DNA of 64,000 bases from Paenarthrobacter aurescens (lineage in GTDB: Bacteria > Actinomycetota > Actinomycetes > Actinomycetales > Micrococcaceae): NCBI RefSeq assembly GCF_025421775.1, contig NZ_JAOEFX010000004.1:1-64000 (forward strand), given 5' to 3'. This document shows positions 35,557 to 43,107 of the stretch, in pieces. The position numbers were made by a program, and so were the translations under genes. Under the pieces are notes generated by a model. The model ran no database searches, was not told where the DNA came from, and saw only the letters and a program-made list of their open reading frames with translations. The first letter of the stretch is position 1; every line of letters begins with the position of its first letter.

Positions 35557-35723
35557 GGCTGCTGCACTAAACCAATCGTTGAGTTAGTCAAAGTGGTGAA
35601 TTGGGAGAACCACGGGAAGAGGAACTGGACCATAAGTACCAGGGCAACAGCCACCAATACCAAACAGGTCAGGATCCGCACCCACACCGGTCCAGGCAAA
35701 TTGCGGAAGATCCATGCGTACAT
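35553..35723 (-). CDS. Small membrane protein between sortase and pabA
   Basis: ATG 35723 lies three bases after the sortase stop, and the TGA overlaps the pabA start, so the 56-residue product is part of the same operon. It begins MYAWIFRNLPGPVWVRIL and has one long hydrophobic helix (about 18-38, LTCLVLVAVALVLMVQFLFPW), followed by a short polar end. No motif is recognised. The position and tight overlaps support it as a real gene. A role with the sortase or the wall-synthesis complex is possible but unproven. Confidence 0.75.
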   Translation of the reverse strand: MYAWIFRNLPGPVWVRILTCLVLVAVALVLMVQFLFPWFSQFTTLTNSTIGLVQQP

Positions 35724-35726
35724 CCG

Positions 35727-36539
35727 TTACGCCTTTCCGTGGGCTTGGGCTACTTGGGCAGCGATCTCCGACGGCGGTCCGGCCGAGGCAGGTCGCCAAC
35801 TTTCCAGTATCGAGTAGGCGATGATCCGTTCCTGCGACCCGAACCGTGGGTTGCAGCTGGTCATGGTGAGGATACTTTCCTTGGGCGTGACTCCCGGTTG
35901 AGTGGGAACAGGCATCAGGACGTCCGTACGGTTCGGCAAAACGATCTGGTTATTACGGAAAACATAGGTGTAGTAACCGTCTGCCGTCTGGACATAAATT
36001 TTGTCGCCGGGAACCAGAGTGTGGATGTTGTCCAGCACTGCGCCGTGGGTTTGCCTGTGGCCTGCCACAGCAAAGTTGCCCAGGGCGCCGGGCATACTGG
36101 TGCTTTCGTAGCGGCCAAGCCCCAGGGTATCCAGGACGTCCGAGCCGGTTCCTTCAATGATGGGGCGCGTATAGTCCGCACCGAACCGTGGGATGTACAT
36201 GATCCCAATGGTTTCCCCGTAGGCCGGGGCAGTCCCCACCACTGGAGGACCAAAGTCCACAGGTTCCGCCGGGTTTTGCGGAGTGACAGGCCCCGTAAAT
36301 TCCTGCGCGAAGGCTTGGACGGCTTCTGTCTGCTTGGCGTTGGCGTCCACGTTGGTCCACCACAGCTCCCAGCCCACAAACAGCAGCAACACAATACCGG
36401 CGGTAATGAGGAGTTCACCCATGACCTGGCTGACCTTGCGGATCACATCCGACGCGCGGAGCGGGCGTCGGGGACCCTGGTCCTGCCCACGGCGGGCTGA
36501 CGGCACGGCCGAATCCGCCGTCGTCTGCTGGTGCGCCAC
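35727..36539 (-). CDS. Class E sortase
   Basis: GTG 36539 follows GAGGAGA; 270 residues. A basic N-terminal region precedes a membrane helix (about 43-60, LLITAGIVLLLFVGWELWW). The sortase domain contains His161 (AVAGHRQTHG), the nucleophile Cys229 in LTMTSCNPRF and Arg238, all three catalytic residues. The variant sequence around Cys is that of class E sortases of high-GC actinobacteria, which prefer LAXTG sorting signals. Its substrates are not in this window. It leads the minus-strand operon with the small membrane protein and pabA. Confidence 0.88.
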   Translation of the reverse strand: MAHQQTTADSAVPSARRGQDQGPRRPLRASDVIRKVSQVMGELLITAGIVLLLFVGWELWWTNVDANAKQTEAVQAFAQEFTGPVTPQNPAEPVDFGPPVVGTAPAYGETIGIMYIPRFGADYTRPIIEGTGSDVLDTLGLGRYESTSMPGALGNFAVAGHRQTHGAVLDNIHTLVPGDKIYVQTADGYYTYVFRNNQIVLPNRTDVLMPVPTQPGVTPKESILTMTSCNPRFGSQERIIAYSILESWRPASAGPPSEIAAQVAQAHGKA

Positions 36540-36712
36540 TGGGTCTCCTCGAATCGGGCACGGACGCGGGCAGGCGGACCCCGAGTTGCGGCTAGACTTG
36601 ACAGCTAGAACCAACCCGGAACGCCGCGTGGCCGTTAACCGCTGGAATTTTCCTTCCTGCAGGATATCAAGGCTGGCTGGAACGGGTATTAACCAACAGC
36701 CAAGGAGGATCC

Positions 36713-36967
36713 GTGCCCGAGTCCAAGCCCCGCAAGCGGCCTGCCCGTCAGGCCCAGCAGACTTCCGCAGCGCAGCAGTACAAGCCCAACCCGGTTTGGT
36801 ACAAGGCCGTCATGTTCGGACTGATGATCCTCGGTCTGATCTGGATCATCACCTTCTACATCACTGAGGGCCAATTCCCGGTCCGTGATTGGGCCTCGTG
36901 GAACATCGTGGCAGGCTTTGGCATCGCGATTGTCGGCTTCCTCATGACCACCCGCTGGCGCTCCTAG
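36713..36967 (+). CDS. crgA: Cell division protein CrgA
   Basis: GTG 36713 follows AAGGAGGATC. The 84-residue protein has a basic N-terminal stretch (SKPRKRPARQAQQ), then two transmembrane helices (VMFGLMILGLIWIITFYI and NIVAGFGIAIVGFLM) separated by a short extracytoplasmic loop with the conserved PVRDWASWN block. CrgA recruits FtsI and other divisome parts in actinobacteria. It is divergent from the sortase gene, at the syntenic place expected near pknB. Confidence 0.92.
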   Translation: MPESKPRKRPARQAQQTSAAQQYKPNPVWYKAVMFGLMILGLIWIITFYITEGQFPVRDWASWNIVAGFGIAIVGFLMTTRWRS

Positions 36968-37012
36968 GAAAAACGCACCTCACATTTCCGTGCCCGTGGA
37001 CGTCTACAAGAT

Positions 37013-37522
37013 ATGAGCATCCGGCACACCACCATGGATTCCCCGCTGGGGCAGTTGACGCTGACTGCCCGCGATGAATTTTTGACGGGTATCTTCTACG
37101 AAGGCCACTGGCACATGCCTCCGCCAGCCTATTTCGGGGACTCCGTTGGAATCGGTGATTCCGTATTCGCCCGGACAAGGGTCGAAATCGATGAATACCT
37201 GGCCGGCCACCGTACCCTTTTCACCGTTCCCTTTGAGGCACGTGGAAACGCCTTCCAGGAGAAGGTATGGTCCCGGCTTCAGGGTATTCCTTTTGGAAGC
37301 ACCGTCAGCTATGGCGAACTGGCCACGGAACTGGGCGATCCCCATCTGGCCCAAGCCGTGGGGTCGGCCGTTGGGCGCAACCCCATCAGTATCATCATCC
37401 CCTGCCACCGCGTGGTGGGACGTCAGGGGCAACTGACCGGGTACGCGGGCGGACTCCGCAACAAGCGCTTCCTCCTGGAACTTGAAGAGCCCGCGGTTGT
37501 CAGAGAGGGCAAGCTTTTCTGA
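37013..37522 (+). CDS. ogt: Methylated-DNA-protein-cysteine methyltransferase (AGT)
   Basis: This 169-residue suicide repair protein has the DNA-binding helix region FQEKVWSRLQGIPFGSTVSYGELA, the hinge Asn in GRNP and the acceptor Cys131 in IIIPCHRVVG. It transfers the alkyl group of O6-alkylguanine to itself. Its stop overlaps the ECF sigma gene start (TGATG), and a second AGT follows the sigma gene, so the three are co-translated. The start ATG at 37013 lacks a clear ribosome site. Confidence 0.9.
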   Translation: MSIRHTTMDSPLGQLTLTARDEFLTGIFYEGHWHMPPPAYFGDSVGIGDSVFARTRVEIDEYLAGHRTLFTVPFEARGNAFQEKVWSRLQGIPFGSTVSYGELATELGDPHLAQAVGSAVGRNPISIIIPCHRVVGRQGQLTGYAGGLRNKRFLLELEEPAVVREGKLF

Positions 37523-38052
37523 TGGAGCACAGCCAGTCGGACACCAAAAAGCCGTTCGAGGCAGTGGTCCACGAACAGGGCGCAACAGTGCTTCGGGTGT
37601 GCCGTGCAGTCCTCGGCGTGCATGATGCCGACGACGCCTGGTCCGAAACTTTCCTCGCTGCACTTCAGGCCTACCCCGGCCTCCCACACGGGGCAAACAT
37701 CCAAGCGTGGCTGGTCACCATCGCCCACCGCAAATGCATCGACCACTTGCGGGCCGGAAGTCGTAGGGCCCTCCCTGTGGACTCTCCACCCGAGCAGCCT
37801 TCCCTCCTGGGCATCCCCGGTGACGGGCACGCAGAGCTGCTGGACGCCGTCGCGCACCTTCCCCCGAAGCAACGGCAGGCCGTCGCCTACCACTACCTTG
37901 CCGGGTTGCCGTACGCGGATGTCGCGTCTCTCCTGGGAGGGACTCCCGAGGCCGCACGACGCGCCGCAGCGGACGGCGTGAAGTCATTGCGCAGTGCATT
38001 GGCTGATATTCCAGCACTGGCACACTCATTTTCGAAAGGAGTTATTCGATGA
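37522..38052 (+). CDS. ECF-like sigma factor inside the alkylation-repair operon
   Basis: This 176-residue protein has region 2 (GATVLRVCRAVLGVHDADDAWSETFLAALQAYP) and region 4 (AHLPPKQRQAVAYHYLAGLPYADVASLLGGTPEAARRAAADGVKSLRSAL), separated by a linker. It is an RNA polymerase sigma-70-like regulator with no anti-sigma gene beside it. It is nested between two AGT genes with overlapping start and stop codons. The operon context implies it controls the response to alkylation damage, perhaps with an alkylated AGT as the signal, in place of an Ada regulator. That link is an inference. Confidence 0.85.
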   Translation: MEHSQSDTKKPFEAVVHEQGATVLRVCRAVLGVHDADDAWSETFLAALQAYPGLPHGANIQAWLVTIAHRKCIDHLRAGSRRALPVDSPPEQPSLLGIPGDGHAELLDAVAHLPPKQRQAVAYHYLAGLPYADVASLLGGTPEAARRAAADGVKSLRSALADIPALAHSFSKGVIR

Positions 38053-38678
38053 CCCTTGAAACCAGCCCGGACCACGGCGACGTTGTGTCGCTCCTGGAGC
38101 CCCTCGATGTTGGACTCGAACCGGCCCTTGCCAGCCTCCAGGCGCGGTTGGCCCGTGACGCGCAACTGACCCATGCCTTGGATATTGCCTACCGTGTGGT
38201 GGACTCCCCGGTAGGAAAGCTCCTCTTGGCGGCGACGGATCGCGGCATCCTGCGGGTTGCCTTCGAAGGGGAAAACCACGATGACGTCCTGCAGTACCTG
38301 GCCAACAGGGTCAGCCCACGCATCCTTCGAGCACCGGCGCGTTTGGATGATGCTGCACGGCAACTCGAGGAGTACTTCGGGGGTGCCCGAAGGGAGTTCG
38401 ACCTCATCCTGGATTTCCGCCTGTCCCGCGGTTTCCGGTTGAGCGTGCTGCAACACTTGCCCAGGATTGCCTACGGCCACACCGAAAGCTATGCAGAAGT
38501 TGCCTTGGCTGCAGGCAGCCCAAACGCAGTCCGCGCCGTCGGCACCGCGTGCGCCACTAATCCGCTGCCGGTCATCGTCCCCTGCCACCGCGTTGTAAAG
38601 TCGGACGGCAGCTTCGGCGGCTACCTCGGTGGACCCGAAGCCAAACGCGCACTACTCACCCTTGAGGCAGCAGCGTGA
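38049..38678 (+). CDS. Second methylated-DNA-protein-cysteine methyltransferase with N-terminal extension
   Basis: ATG 38049 overlaps the sigma factor stop. The 209-residue protein has an extra N-terminal segment of about 45 residues (helical, ALASLQARLARDAQL) before a typical AGT core: YRVVDSPVGKLLLAATDRGIL, helix FRLSVLQHLPRIAYGHTESYAEVA, and the acceptor Cys179 in VIVPCHRVVKSDG. The extension contains no Ada-type zinc cysteines, but could contact the adjacent sigma factor. It overlaps the AlkB-like gene by four bases. Confidence 0.88.
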   Translation: MTLETSPDHGDVVSLLEPLDVGLEPALASLQARLARDAQLTHALDIAYRVVDSPVGKLLLAATDRGILRVAFEGENHDDVLQYLANRVSPRILRAPARLDDAARQLEEYFGGARREFDLILDFRLSRGFRLSVLQHLPRIAYGHTESYAEVALAAGSPNAVRAVGTACATNPLPVIVPCHRVVKSDGSFGGYLGGPEAKRALLTLEAAA

Positions 38679-39391
38679 GCGATGACGCACTGTTTCCGCG
38701 GGAGTTGGTTCAGCCGGAAAACCACGACGCCGGTCCCCGGCTTATTGCCCCTGGCGCGGTCCACGTGCCCGGCTGGCTCACCTCCGGACAGCAGCGGTGG
38801 ATCGTGGAGCGATTCGGCGAATGGACACGCGGACCCGTCCCCTTGCGGGCCGCAACTCTTCCAGGCGGGCACCAGATGTCAGTGCGCACCGTGTGCCTCG
38901 GCTGGCACTGGCAGCCTTACAAGTACACGCGGGAAGCCACCGACGTCAACGGTCGTCCTGTGCTCGATTTCCCGGACTGGATGGTCCGCTTGGGGCAGAA
39001 GGCGGTTTCAACCGCATACGGGTCAGGAGTCGAAGTCGACGAGTCCCTGGCAGCCCTCGGCATGGATTACGCTCCCGACGCCGCGCTGGTGAACTTCTAC
39101 GACGACGGTGCCGCTATGGGTATGCACCAGGACAAGGACGAGCGCTCCAGCGCGCCTGTTGTGTCCCTGAGTATCGGCGAAGCGTGCGTCTTCCGTTTCG
39201 GTAACACCAGGACGCGGACCAAGCCGTACACGGACGTTGAACTCCGTTCCGGGGATCTCTTCGTCTTCGGTGGGCCATCCCGGTTCGCCCATCACGGCAT
39301 CCCCAAGGTCCTCCGGGGCACGGCTCCGAAGGATTGCGGACTGTCGCACGGACGGATCAACATCACTATGCGGGTTACCGGACTCTCGTAA
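38675..39391 (+). CDS. alkB: AlkB-like 2-oxoglutarate/Fe(II) DNA dealkylase
   Basis: GTG 38675 overlaps the AGT stop. The 238-residue double-stranded beta-helix protein has the iron facial triad HxD at His151-Asp153 (GMHQDKDE), the second His at about 206-207 (FAHHGIP), and the 2-oxoglutarate-binding Arg near residue 227 with Arg233 (GRINITMRV). The PYKYTREATD segment matches the AlkB substrate lid. It removes methyl groups from 1-methyladenine and 3-methylcytosine by oxidation. As last gene of the AGT-sigma-AGT operon it completes an alkylation defence set. Confidence 0.9.
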   Translation: MSDDALFPRELVQPENHDAGPRLIAPGAVHVPGWLTSGQQRWIVERFGEWTRGPVPLRAATLPGGHQMSVRTVCLGWHWQPYKYTREATDVNGRPVLDFPDWMVRLGQKAVSTAYGSGVEVDESLAALGMDYAPDAALVNFYDDGAAMGMHQDKDERSSAPVVSLSIGEACVFRFGNTRTRTKPYTDVELRSGDLFVFGGPSRFAHHGIPKVLRGTAPKDCGLSHGRINITMRVTGLS

Positions 39392-39392
39392 G

Positions 39393-39410
39393 TCGGGGCC
39401 TTGCCCCCGA
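39393..39410 (+). terminator. Short hairpin after alkB
   Basis: TCGGGG (39393-39398) pairs with CCCCGA (39405-39410), starting two bases after the alkB stop. There is no T-tract, so termination would be weak, allowing some read-through to the Tag gene 119 bases downstream. Confidence 0.35.
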
Positions 39411-39509
39411 ACGTCACGGCACAGAATGTCAGGGGCGCCGGGCAGAATGTCCCTATAGGCAAATAAATGGCCGGGTGCATCGTGAAGCTCCGGCAACGGA
39501 GGAGCAGGC

Positions 39510-40109
39510 ATGACCCCGGATAACGGCACCATTATCGGTGAGGACGGCCTTGCCCGTCCTCTGTGGGCTGCTTCGGACCCGCTCATGCAGGCCTATTATG
39601 ACCACGAGTGGGGCATGCCCGTCCGCGATGAGCAGGGCATGTACGAACGCATCAGTCTCGAAGCCTTCCAAGCCGGCCTTTCCTGGGCCACCATCCTCAG
39701 GAAACGGGAGTCGTTCAGGAAGGCTTTCCTCGACTTCCACCCCGAAAGTGTTGCCGCGTTCACGGAAGACGACGTCGAACGGCTCATGCTGGATGCCGGG
39801 ATTGTGCGCAACCGCATGAAGATCCGCGCCGCCATCACCAATGCCAAGGCCACCATCGCTCTTCGCGAGGAGGGTGGCTTGGTGGACTTTGTATGGTCGT
39901 TCAAGCCCAAGGACACGCCAGTGCCCCGCACTTATGCCGACATCCCTACAACGTCACCCGAGTCGATTGCCTTATCCAAGGCCCTCAGGAAGAAGGGCTT
40001 CGCTTTCGTCGGGCCCACCACCATGTACGCGCTGATGGAAGCCATCGGAATCATCGACACACACCTGGTGGACAGTCACCGCCGGGGGTCGTCGGGTGTG
40101 TGGGCCTGA
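39510..40109 (+). CDS. tag: DNA-3-methyladenine glycosylase I (Tag)
   Basis: ATG 39510 follows GGAGGAG. The 199-residue protein begins with a Tag-family block (ARPLWAASDPLMQAYYDHEWGMPV) and contains ISLEAFQAGLSWATILRKRESFRKAF, RNRMKIRAAITNA, and GFAFVGPTTMYALMEAIGIIDTH near the C-terminus. It excises 3-methyladenine from DNA. The N-terminal zinc-site cysteine seen in the E. coli enzyme is not obvious. Its location after the AGT-sigma-AGT-alkB operon suggests co-regulation. Confidence 0.9.
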   Translation: MTPDNGTIIGEDGLARPLWAASDPLMQAYYDHEWGMPVRDEQGMYERISLEAFQAGLSWATILRKRESFRKAFLDFHPESVAAFTEDDVERLMLDAGIVRNRMKIRAAITNAKATIALREEGGLVDFVWSFKPKDTPVPRTYADIPTTSPESIALSKALRKKGFAFVGPTTMYALMEAIGIIDTHLVDSHRRGSSGVWA

Positions 40110-40462
40110 CCGGATCGCACCGGGCATGAACTTCTTCTCCGGATGAATCCACAGTTCTTGTCCACAGAAGTGCGCAACTTTATCCACAAGCGTGGATAAC
40201 TTCTGTGGACATCCACGTAGTTGACCCCGGAATCACTGTGCTGCCGCAGATTTTTCCCCACGAATGTGATGTGGAGCAGTTATGCCCACTGTGCACGGAG
40301 CTGTGGATAGTGCTCCAAGCTTCACCAAAAGTTCAACATCCCAGGATTGCCGGATTCGCCTTGAGGTATTTCCAAGGGGTTCGACCCGGCATCTTCCACA
40401 GCCGTCCGCGTTGTTGCGCAACTACCGGGCTTCCCTGGTTACCCACTTAATAACAATGACCT

Positions 40463-40500
40463 ACCCACACGTTATCCACAGCTGGGGACAACGTGTGGGT
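40463..40500. repeat. Perfect inverted repeat with a DnaA box across its loop
   Basis: ACCCACACGTT (40463-40473) is perfectly complementary to AACGTGTGGGT (40490-40500). The 16-base loop contains most of the TTATCCACA box at 40472-40480. The structure could extrude as a cruciform under negative supercoiling and switch DnaA access. Confidence 0.75.
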
Positions 40501-40553
40501 TTCGTAGCGGGGATCCTTGCCATGCAGGGCCCACAGGCCCATACCGTCGATGG

Positions 40554-40573
40554 AACTACACGTGTGTAAGTTA
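40554..40573. repeat. Duplicated 20-bp near-palindrome, copy 1
   Basis: The 20-mer has core TACACGTGTGTA flanked by AAC and AGTTA. It matches copy 2 (40773-40792) at 19 of 20 positions. Both sit among the DnaA boxes. Confidence 0.75.
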
Positions 40574-40772
40574 TTAACACTGTTGATAAGCCTGTTGATA
40601 GATGGCGCTGTCCGGGGCAATTAACAGGGTTGTCCACAGTCGAACTCAATGAGGCGCATTTGTCCACATATTAGAGTCGCCCGGGGACAAAGTTATCCAC
40701 AGCTGTGGAGTAATTCATGCCTTTCGGGGGATATCTGCCGGTTTGACGGCCCATAGGACGGTAAGTGGAAGT

Positions 40773-40792
40773 AACTACACGCGTGTAAGTTA
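40773..40792. repeat. Duplicated 20-bp near-palindrome, copy 2
   Basis: Here the core TACACGCGTGTA is a perfect palindrome. The copy lies eight bases before two head-to-tail minus-strand DnaA boxes and about 100 bases upstream of the GyrI-like gene, so it may be an operator as well as an origin-region element. Confidence 0.75.
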
Positions 40793-40887
40793 CACACAGT
40801 GTGGATAACGCTTGTGGATAACTGAGTCGAATGACTTCAGTAATGGAGTCCGCCAGCGCTGTGATCCGCGGGGCGTACCGTGGTCCC

Positions 40888-41520
40888 ATGAAAAGCGACT
40901 TCAAGAAACAGATCCCGAGCTACAGCGCCAAACACGCCCGGTTCTCGGTGGTGACAGTTCCCACCATGCAGTTTCTGATGATCGACGGCCACGGAGACCC
41001 CAACACCGCCCAGGCATACAAGGATGCCTTGACCACGCTGTATCCGGTGGCCTACAAACTGAAGTTCTTCAGCAAGGAGGAGCTGGCCAAGGACTACGGC
41101 GTGATGCCACTGGAAGCCCTGTGGTGGGCTGATGACATGGAGTCCTTCACCAACGCCAGGGATAAGTCACAGTGGGACTGGACCCTGATGAACATGGTCC
41201 CGGAGTGGATCACCCTTGCGCATTTTGAAGAGGCAACCCGGGTAGTGGGCAAAAAGGGGGAGGCCCCGGCCTTGGAGGCACTCCGTCTAGAGTCGCTGGA
41301 CGAGGGATTGAGCGTGCAGACGCTCCACATAGGGTCCTATGACGACGAAGCACCCGTGCTGGAGGAGATGCATAACAACTTCATTCCCGGTCAATCACTG
41401 ACGATGACGGGAAAGCATCACGAGATTTATCTCAGCGATGCGCGCCGCACAGCCCCGGAGAAGTTGAAGACGATCCTGCGGCAACCGGTCAGACCCGCCG
41501 CAGGCCAAGAGAAGGGCTAA
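40888..41520 (+). CDS. GyrI-like small-molecule-binding protein
   Basis: I prefer ATG 40888 (MKSDFKKQIPSYSAKHARF), the usual family start, over ATG 40831, giving 210 residues. The protein is a GyrI-like/SOUL-type ligand-binding fold (FLMIDGHGDPNTAQAYKDALTTLYPVAYKLKF, LMNMVPEWIT, HEIYLSDARRTAPEKLKTILRQPV). Relatives bind small hydrophobic molecules; the stand-alone form has no DNA-binding domain. The DnaA-box-rich region is directly upstream, with the 20-bp palindrome within 120 bases of the start. Function in this strain is unknown. Confidence 0.8.
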   Translation: MKSDFKKQIPSYSAKHARFSVVTVPTMQFLMIDGHGDPNTAQAYKDALTTLYPVAYKLKFFSKEELAKDYGVMPLEALWWADDMESFTNARDKSQWDWTLMNMVPEWITLAHFEEATRVVGKKGEAPALEALRLESLDEGLSVQTLHIGSYDDEAPVLEEMHNNFIPGQSLTMTGKHHEIYLSDARRTAPEKLKTILRQPVRPAAGQEKG

Positions 41521-41532
41521 GTAGTTCGCCCG

Positions 41533-42390
41533 TCATCCGGCAGTGACGCGGAACCAGGTCACCAAGGCCAACAAGCCAGCCACGAGCACCAGCCCACCAG
41601 CCTGGAGCAGGGCCTGGTTTTTGCCGCGGGGAGCGTAGGCGATGGCGGCAGCAGCAAGGCCGCCGGTGATCAAACCACCAAGGTGCGCCTGCCAGGCAAT
41701 GCTGGGGACAAAGAAACCAATCGCGCCATTGATGGCGATCAGGACCCAAAGTTGCTTGGTTTCACCGCCGCGGTGGCGTTGCACCACCAGCATCGCTCCG
41801 AAGAGACCGAAGATGGCCCCGGAGGCGCCCACCACGCCGACTGCGGGCAGGGTGGTCGGTGTCAGGGCAAGGAAACCTACAGATCCGCCAATAGCGGAAA
41901 TTAAGTACACGGCAAGGAAACGGATACGCCCGAGCAACGGCTCAAGGGCTTGTCCGAAGATCCACAGTGTGTACATGTTGAGGACGATGTGTAGGAGGAA
42001 TCCCTGTGAATGCAGGAAGGCCGAGGTGACCATCCGCCACGGCTCACTGACAGCGAAGACGTTGGCAAACGCAAAGTTCCTGAATATCTGCTCGCCAGGC
42101 ACTATCCACTGCAGGATGTACACAAGCACGCACAGCCCGATGATCGTGAACGTCACCAAAGGCCGGCCCACCGCCAAGGCTCCGCCGTAAGGGGACCGGT
42201 ATACCGGCGTCGTACGTTTTTGTTCGTTGACGCAGTCAATGCATTGGAACCCGACGGCGGCCGCCCGCTGGCACTCGGGGCACGCAGGGCGCCCGCAGCG
42301 CTGGCACCGCACATAGGAGGGCCTGTCCGGGTGCCTTGGGCACACCGGAATATCAGCGGACGGCTCGGCCGACGGAATTCCGTAACTCAT
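41533..42390 (-). CDS. Rhomboid family intramembrane serine protease with N-terminal zinc finger
   Basis: The 285-residue protein begins with a cysteine-rich B-box-like zinc finger (CPRHPDRPSYVRCQRCGRPACPECQR, Cys 17 to 53). About six transmembrane helices follow, with the catalytic dyad Ser190 in GASGAIFG and His236 in AHLGGL. HIVLNMYTLWIFG carries the conserved oxyanion Asn. Rhomboids cleave transmembrane substrates within the membrane; the substrate here is unknown. It is 22 bases downstream of the cyclophilin gene on the same strand and likely co-transcribed. Confidence 0.9.
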   Translation of the reverse strand: MSYGIPSAEPSADIPVCPRHPDRPSYVRCQRCGRPACPECQRAAAVGFQCIDCVNEQKRTTPVYRSPYGGALAVGRPLVTFTIIGLCVLVYILQWIVPGEQIFRNFAFANVFAVSEPWRMVTSAFLHSQGFLLHIVLNMYTLWIFGQALEPLLGRIRFLAVYLISAIGGSVGFLALTPTTLPAVGVVGASGAIFGLFGAMLVVQRHRGGETKQLWVLIAINGAIGFFVPSIAWQAHLGGLITGGLAAAAIAYAPRGKNQALLQAGGLVLVAGLLALVTWFRVTAG

Positions 42391-42411
42391 GAGCTCGGGT
42401 TCAGAGTGTGA

Positions 42412-42954
42412 CTAGAGCTGTTCGATGTCGATGCTGTTGATGACTACGTCCTCAACAGGGCGGTCGCCCATGCCCGTGCGGACAGCTTCGATCGAATCCA
42501 CAACCTTGCGGGATTCCTCATCGGTGACCTCACCGAAGATGCTGTGCTTGCCGAACAGCCAGTCGGTGTTCACGGTGGTGATGAAGAACTGTGACCCGTT
42601 GGTGCCCTTGCCCATCTGGATGCCGGCGTTCGCCATGGCCAGCTTGTAGGGGGCGTTGAAGTTCAGTTCCGGGTGGATCTCGTCGTCGAACTGGTAACCC
42701 GGTCCGCCAACGCCGCGACCCAAGGGGTCACCGGCCTGGATCATGAAGTCCTTGATGATGCGGTGGAAGATAGTGCCGTCATACAGGGGCGTTCCGGTCT
42801 TGTCTTCGCCGGTTTCCGGGTGGTTCCAGGACTTTTCGCCAGTGGCCAAGCCAATGAAGTTGGCGACCGTCTTCGGCGCGTGGTTACCGAAGAGGTCAAC
42901 CTTGATGTCGCCGAGGGTCGTGTGGATCGTTGCTTTTGCGGTTGCGATGGTCAT
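42412..42954 (-). CDS. ppiA: Cytosolic cyclophilin-type peptidyl-prolyl isomerase
   Basis: The 180-residue protein is a cyclophilin with the active-site Arg in FHRIIKDFMIQAGDP, KTVANFIGLATG near the start, GTNGSQFFITT and LFGKHSIFGEV. It has no signal peptide, so it acts in the cytosol as a protein-folding isomerase. The equivalent mycobacterial gene (ppiA) also lies near pknB and crgA. The rhomboid gene follows it. Confidence 0.92.
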   Translation of the reverse strand: MTIATAKATIHTTLGDIKVDLFGNHAPKTVANFIGLATGEKSWNHPETGEDKTGTPLYDGTIFHRIIKDFMIQAGDPLGRGVGGPGYQFDDEIHPELNFNAPYKLAMANAGIQMGKGTNGSQFFITTVNTDWLFGKHSIFGEVTDEESRKVVDSIEAVRTGMGDRPVEDVVINSIDIEQL

Positions 42955-43107
42955 GGCCCCATTGTTTCATGCAGGGTCAACGCCGGTGCTGTTGTAAAGC
43001 TGGTTCCGCGCTCGGTGAAATCCGGGTGGAATCCGGCAGATGAATAGCCCGTGTTCACTTGTCGACGTAGGCTAGCAACAAACGAGCATGTGTATCGGGA
43101 GGTAGTT

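Larger units (their letters stand above)
40158..40821. other. DnaA-box cluster (origin-like or titration site)
   Basis: This is a gene-free region of about 780 bases between tag and the GyrI-like gene. Perfect DnaA boxes TTATCCACA occur at 40180-40188, 40472-40480 and 40693-40701 on the plus strand, and at 40800-40808 and 40813-40821 on the minus strand. TTGTCCACA variants lie at 40158-40166, 40630-40638 and 40660-40668; weaker copies lie at 40191, 40302 and 40581. AT-rich segments (40445-40460, 40564-40600) could open. This is denser than the dnaA-dnaN gap in the same window. It may be an additional origin element or a DnaA-titrating site, as datA is in E. coli. Confidence 0.7.
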
